Positions 58,330 through 64,000 of a DNA stretch of 64,000 nucleotides are shown here, in pieces (position 1 is the stretch's first letter; the number at the start of each line of letters is the position of its first letter). A model generated the notes under the pieces. It made no database searches. It was given only the letters and a program-made list of their open reading frames with translations, and was not told where the DNA came from. Source of the DNA: Ailanthus altissimus (Eukaryota; Streptophyta; Magnoliopsida; Sapindales; Simaroubaceae). The DNA is taken from positions 20,201,001 through 20,265,000 of the forward strand of contig OX327706.1 of the NCBI GenBank assembly GCA_946807835.1, written 5' to 3'. The position numbers and the translations under genes are program-made.

Positions 58330-58361
<32 letters not shown>
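58330..58361. repeat. (CT)n microsatellite in the presumed 5' leader
   Basis: About 16 CT units, 245 bp upstream of the NPY-like start codon. CT-rich tracts in plant leaders can affect expression. The opposite strand yields only Arg-Glu repeats. Confidence 0.9.
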
Positions 58362-58362
<1 letters not shown>

Positions 58363-58605
58363 GACTCAGTTTGTGGGAAAGATTCGGTCATACTAAGTAA
58401 CTCACCAGATTTTCCTTTGATCAATCTTAATATTATTCTAACACTACAAAATTGATAAAATTCAGGACTTAGATTCCCACTTCTGTGGTTTTACTTGAAG
58501 TCTTACAGTTAATTTTGGTTTTCATCGGCGGTGGAGATTTGCTCAAATTTGAAGATTGGAGTCTTTAGAACAGAAACCTGAGGAACTGACTTTCATTTGG
58601 CAAAA

Positions 58606-61600
58606 ATGAAGTTTATGAAACTTGGATCCAAGCCCGATTCATTTCAGACTGAGGGGGACAATATTAGGTGAGTTAAAGATTTATCTCTGGCTCTTTGTTT
58701 CTCTGGAGAACTACTAATTTTACAGTTTTCTTTTTCTGTTTTGCTTTACTTTGGTTGAGAATCTATGTTTGCCCTTCTACTGGAAATCTCTTTTCCCAGT
58801 TGGGTTTCCTGTGCCACATGTATGTTGTTTGATGATGTTTATGGGGCTTTCAAAATTTGGATAAATCATCAATAATCAAATGTTATGGGTATCTTTAATG
58901 CCAAGAATGTCAAAACCTTCTCTAAGAAATGCTAGGGTTAGGAACATATCTAGATCGCCCCTATGAGTTCCTTACTTGGGTGGGAATGGAACTGGGTACT
59001 GGTTTTATCTTGAGTGCTTCTGAGCATGTTTGGCTTCAATGAGAGTGTGTGCAGAATGATTGCAAGCATTATGCTGCTGGCTTGGTAGTGTTCTTTTCAC
59101 TATGCCTTCAAAGTTATAGAAGAAAAGAGACAATGCACTAAGAAAATTTTCAGCTGGACAATTGGAACAATTCATGTTATATCTTATATGTCATCTGAGG
59201 GATAGAATGATTGGTTCCTCTAAACCAAAGCTAGCAATTTTCTTTAGAATATCACAATTGGGAATGATTCCACTGCATAATACAAAGTAAAGTAATATGA
59301 TGTCGCTTCATTTTTCTAGCTGTAAAGTCAACATTTCCTTCATTATCATTTAGTAGTATTCTCCTTACTCTTTTACTCATCAGTTCTAAAAAAATTAATA
59401 TGCATGCAATCATAAAACACCTATTCTGATATTCTTTGCTATTTCCTCCAACTTGTTTGCTCTTTGCTATATTCCTAGAAGTTAAAGGGTTGAGCCCTTA
59501 ACTTCTATATAATTTTTAAACTGGATGTCAACCTATTATATGTCTTGTGTTTGCAAGAGTATGTATTTATTGTTTTTATCTTTCCAGAAATAAAATTAAG
59601 CTACAATGACAACAAGGCAAGTGCTTTATAGGAAAAATCTAATATTTTACTTGAGCAAACATCTAGAGTCATAGAAGATTTTTCAGTTTGAATCCATAAA
59701 AAGACACATGAAAGCATCACTAGTAATCTAAGGTCTTAAGTTTGATTGAGTCTAAACTTAGATGACTCCTGAAGTTGGGTGGACTCATATAATTACTGTG
59801 AAAGCTCAAAACAAATCTTGAAACCCCTGAAAACCTTTTTCTGGCACTGTTCATGAATTGCAGAAATTATCTTCACGGTGTGGTCATTTCATTTACGTCT
59901 TGTTTACTTTCTTTTTAATTGTTAGACTTTAGTTGTGCTCATGGCTATGCTTTTCCCATCAGGTCAGAGATTCTTGGATATTAATTAGAAGTTAAAAGGT
60001 GTGGGCTTAAATTTTATTTAATTTCAATGTAGCTGTATTGTGTGGAACTTATACTGCATCTTTTGCTCCTCTGCTGTGTCTGTTATCCACCCTGTTTGGA
60101 GACAGCTAGAAGTAAATTCACAGAAGTCTGACCAGGCCAGAATGAGAACTTCTCCTTGAAGTTGTGTTTATAATTGGAATTCCCTACAAGCGTCAACTTA
60201 TTACTTTCCTTGTTCAACTTGTGCCTTCTTTTCTTGATTTCAAATGAAATAAACATTTGTTAATTAACTTTGTTATTAATGTAACCTGACCAACATCTTT
60301 GCGTCCAGGTATGTGGCAACAGAGTTGGCAACAGACATAGTTGTTAACGTTGGGGATGTGAAGTTCTATCTGCACAAGGTATGAAATCATATGACATTGA
60401 ACACAACACTATACCTTGAATAGAACTTACCATATAGTAATGTTGATAAAATTATCATGTCAAAGTAAGCGAAATGAATTCAACTTACTTAGCAATGCTT
60501 ACTACATGGATCTAGAAAGGCGGTACAACAAGAAATCTGTTTTTTTCCACGTCTCCTAAGAGCTTGCCCCAGCTAGCCATATCTGTTGCTGCTCCTATGT
60601 TCACTCTTGTTGAACCTTTTCAACAGTAAGAAGGGAGACCTAGAGTTTGATCCTCCTCTTGAGCCATATTTTCTAGGTCACCCCTTCTCTTCATGTTGGT
60701 CTATGGTGGGTCCACCAACAACCATTTTGCAGGTCTAAGTTTCCAATCATTCAGTTTGTGCCAATTATTAAGCCAGTCTACTTGAACAGTTATAGCCTGG
60801 ATATAGAACCCCTAAAATCTAATCTTACATGCATTAGCATGTGTAGTTACTTGTTTGGTATTTACTAATATATAAAATGTGCAGTTCCCTCTTCTATCCA
60901 AGAGTGCACGCTTGCAGAAGCTTGTTGCAACAACAAATAATGATAACAGTGATGAAATTCACATACAAGATATTCCTGGTGGACCTGCTGCTTTTGAAAT
61001 ATGTGCCAAGTTCTGTTATGGTATGTTAGTCACTCTCAATGCATACAATGTAGTTGCATCTCGATGTGCAGCAGAATACCTGGAGATGTACGAAACAGTT
61101 GAAAAGGGAAATCTAATTTACAAAATCGAAGTCTTCCTCAACTCTAGCATCTTCCGCAGCTGGAAAGACTCAATCATTGTTCTTCAAACTACAAGGTCTC
61201 TTCTTCCATGGTCCGAGGAACTTAAGGTGGTCAGTCACTGTCTTGATTCCATTGCTACGAAGGCCTCAATTGATACTTCCAAGGTGGAGTGGTCATACAC
61301 CTATAACAGGAAAAAACTCCCATCTGAAAATGGAAATGATCCTCAGTGGAATGGTATGAGAAAACCGCAATCGGTTCCAAAGGACTGGTGGGTAGAAGAT
61401 CTATGTGAACTTCATATTGATTTGTACAAGAGGGTGATATCAACAGTCAAAACAAAGGAAAGAGTGTCTGCCGGTGTAATTGGAGAAGCCTTGAATGCAT
61501 ATGCCCTGCGAAGGTTGCCTGGGTTTAGCAAGGGAATGATCCAGAATGGTGACGTAACAAAGTACAAATCTTTGGCGGAGACCATAATGTGGCTGCTTCC

Positions 61601-63078
61601 CGCTGAGAAAGGCAGTGTTCACTGTGGTTTCTTGCTTAAGTTGTTAAGAGCTGCAATTCTACTAGAATGTGGAGAAGCACAAAGGAGAGAGTTGGTGAGG
61701 AGAATCGGCCAGCAGCTAGAGGAGGCTACACTGGCTGATCTTTTGATTCGAGCTCCACCCGGGGAAACAGCAATATATGATGTTGATATAGTGCAAAGCC
61801 TAGTTGAAGAGTTTGTGACATATGAGCAGAGTGCTCACAGTGATCTTCCCACAGATAATGAATTCCAGGAGATTAGAAGTCCTCGAATGACATCGGATAC
61901 TGCCAAGGTGAGGGTAGCAAAGCTGGTTGATTGCTACCTAGCTGAAATTGCTCAGGTTCCCAACCTACCTCTTGAAAAATTTGTTAATCTTGCTGATGTT
62001 GTGTCAAGATTCCCAAGACCGTCTCATGATGGACTTTACCGTGCCATTGACATGTATCTGAAGGTAAGTTCCCAGTTTTCTAGGACCTTGTGATCAATTA
62101 AGCTCAATTTTTGTTTTCTTTTGCCGTTTCTTTAGGTTAATATGGGTGTTTTATCCAAAAAGAACCTAGTGTTTCCAAATTGAACATGCTCAAAGAAGAT
62201 GGTTCACATATCTATGTGCTATGTTCCTTGATAAATGTCATAGATGATGTTTGCATTCATTTTAGCCATTTTTTAACAATTTCCCTTCTTCACATTGATA
62301 TACTGTTACAAGTTTTGGCCACCAAGACCTTCAATTTTTCCTTCCACCAACTGCTAAAATGATAGGCACTGTTCATAACTCCTCTTACTATTAAAAGTTT
62401 ATTATCAAGTTGTAAGTTTCATTCTTGATCGAGGGAATTGTATGTGCACACATAGAGCAATGCTATTTTTTTTCAAGCAAATCGCTCCAATTTTTTTGTT
62501 TATTGCAGGAGCACCCTGGGATCAGCAAAAGTGAGAGAAAGAGAATATGCAGGTTAATGGACTGCAGGAAATTATCAGTAGATGCCTGTATGCATGCTGT
62601 GCAAAATGAGAGGCTTCCCTTGCGGGTGGTTGTGCAGGTCCTCTTTTTTGAGCAGATACGAGCCACCACATCAGCTGCTGGTAACAGCACACCTGACTTA
62701 CCAGGATCCATTAGGTCCTTACTCCCTGGCGGGTCTCATGGGAGCTCAAGGTCTACCACAACCAACACCGAGGAGGAGTGGGACTCAGTTCCAACAGCTG
62801 ACGATATCAGGGCTTTGAAAGGGGGGTTTGCTACTCTAAGGTTAGATAGTGATAAAAATGGGAATGATGGTGCTAAATTTGATGCTGAGAAAGTCGCTGC
62901 AGGTAAAATGAAAGGTGTTCTTATGTCGAAAATCTTTTCAAAGCTCTGGTCTAGCAAAGAAAAAAATGGTGAAATTAGCAGCAGCTCTGATACATCAGAG
63001 AGCCCAAGTCCTGGATCCGTCACTGCTGAGGAAACGAAGTCCACCCCATCAAGAAGTAGGAGGCACTCAGTATCTTAG
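58606..63078 (+). CDS. NPY2: NPH3/RPT2-family BTB protein of the NPY (MAB4/ENP-like) subfamily
   Basis: Four exons (58606-58667, 60309-60378, 60885-62063, 62509-63078) with GT..AG introns encode 626 residues. NPY proteins are plasma-membrane-associated scaffolds that act with AGC kinases and PIN carriers in auxin-driven organogenesis. The N-terminus [13 protein letters not shown] and the BTB/POZ fold (~22-125, [20 protein letters not shown], then [18 protein letters not shown]) are typical. The NPH3 domain runs from ~211 ([19 protein letters not shown]) through [53 protein letters not shown] and [20 protein letters not shown] to [10 protein letters not shown] (~512). The C-terminal region is Ser-rich and ends RSRRHSVS. 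Length suits the family (about 570-750). The extended LPWSEELK and [17 protein letters not shown] segments point to the NPY group, and the N-terminal BTB sequence is closest in memory to Arabidopsis NPY2; NPY4 is an alternative. No lesions seen. Confidence 0.93.
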
Positions 63079-64000
63079 TCACCAACATGCTCGGTGGAAT
63101 CAGGGCATGCCTTGTTTGGCTTGTATAATTGTCTCACTTATTTGACCATTAGGAAACTAGGAACAACTGACTTCTTCTTAGCTAATTCTCTACTGGGATA
63201 TTTTGAGCAACAGAAACATGTTGAAGGGATTATGGGGAAAATGAATTTGTTTTAGGTGATCTCTGTCAAGCTTTTTGTTCCCCAAGAGATTAGAGGTTCT
63301 AAAGTATATTCATTGCTGATCTTTCTGTCCTAGCGATAGGCTGTGATAGTGAACCAGTTTTGCTGTGCTAACCAGGAGGAGGAATGCCAAGTTTCTGATT
63401 GCTTTCTAAGTTGCCTAATGTAGTTTTAAAGGGCTATCGACCTGCAGGTTTGCTTTGCCAAGCCTGAAAAACAGCAAAGGCATTTCTAGGAAGCTACCTT
63501 AGTTGTTTGTTTGCCAACTTAATTAAAGCAGTAATTGGTGTGAGCGATTACCAGGAAATGTTAAGCAAATTTGTGTATGATCATTACTCATTAAGCTTTA
63601 AGATTAAGGCTAATGCAGGTCACGAGAAGCTGCCCTTGATGCTGATGGAATAGAAGACTGACTGAATTTTCATTCTCCATTACTTGCACCTGCTTTCAGT
63701 TTGTGACAACAAACAGTTGTCCTTTGCAATTGTGATCTTATTTGAGATTTAAATTGGATATACCATTTCAAACTTATTGGGACCACTTTTTTTTGTACAT
63801 ATGCACTCGGGATATTCTTGTTAAACGACACAAATAATGATGATAAACATAATACCATTAAAATTAAGATGATGGAATTAAGATAAATTATCCAGAGTTT
63901 AACAAAGCAAACATTTCTCCCTACTGCTTCATTATTCTTATCCTTGCTTTTCTTTTTTAACTTCCTTCGGAGTTCTTTTCAAATTTTTTGTATTTTTATG
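63079..64000. other. 3' untranslated and downstream region of the NPY-like gene
   Basis: GC-balanced to about 63700, then AT-rich. No perfect AATAAA is seen in the first 450 bp; an AATTAAAG at about 63520 is a possible near-upstream element. No further gene start is visible before the window ends. Confidence 0.4.

Noticed and set aside
62463..63044. Two antisense frames opposite the last exon of the NPY-like gene
   Set aside because: Shadow frames of a well-supported coding exon.
1..64000. CRISPR arrays, bacterial operons, phage or integrative elements, tRNA and rRNA genes
   Set aside because: None seen. Base composition, introns and LTR elements mark this as plant nuclear DNA; TGGTATCAGAG motifs are retrotransposon primer sites, not tRNA genes.

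Overview
This window looks like nuclear chromosomal DNA of a eudicot plant. It is very AT-rich, has spliced genes with GT..AG introns, and is dominated by plant LTR retrotransposons (Ty1/copia, chromovirus-type Ty3/gypsy, Athila/TAT-type Ty3/gypsy), MITEs and microsatellites. Only two intact protein-coding genes are convincing. All family assignments come from motifs read by eye; no database search was run.

Layout. 1-7.2 kb is AT-rich intergenic DNA with a three-copy repeat, microsatellites and a 38-bp tandem repeat. 7.2-10.9 kb holds three abutting LTRs; two are solo LTRs with perfect 5-bp target-site duplications (TSDs). 11.5-12.0 kb is a MITE dimer. 13.7-15.3 kb is a three-exon gene for a secreted X8/CBM43 protein whose N-terminus is a truncated, catalytically dead GH17-like domain. 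17.8-21.8 kb is a chromovirus-like Ty3/gypsy element with 481-bp LTRs, no RT or integrase core, and a 440-bp tandem duplication in gag. 22.3-26.6 kb is a minus-strand copia element with a gag-to-integrase deletion and a 458-bp tandem duplication that copies its primer-binding site. 27.1-27.8 kb is a solo LTR of the same copia family.

28.4-48.2 kb is a nest. Its outer layer is a decayed TAT-like Ty3/gypsy element whose 5' LTR is split by copia and Athila-like fragments. Its interior carries two 2.3-kb solo LTRs, a 2.7-kb chromovirus LTR, two arrays of a ~30-bp minisatellite, an antisense coiled-coil ORF and a broken, intronless LONELY GUY (LOG)-like cytokinin-activation gene. 50.3-53.3 kb is an internally deleted plus-strand copia element with TSD AAAAT, apparently inserted in an older inverted LTR of its own family (to ~54.1 kb). 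57.4-63.1 kb is the second intact gene, an NPH3/BTB protein of the NPY (MAB4/ENP-like) subfamily.

The two host genes show no functional link: one acts in the cell wall, probably on callose, and the other in auxin-transport polarity at the plasma membrane. The most unusual signals are the LOG-like pseudogene inside the nest, a GC-rich palindromic block shared at a similar U3 position by LTRs of three retroelement lineages, similarly aged ~450-bp tandem duplications in two unrelated elements, and the catalytically dead GH17-X8 architecture.
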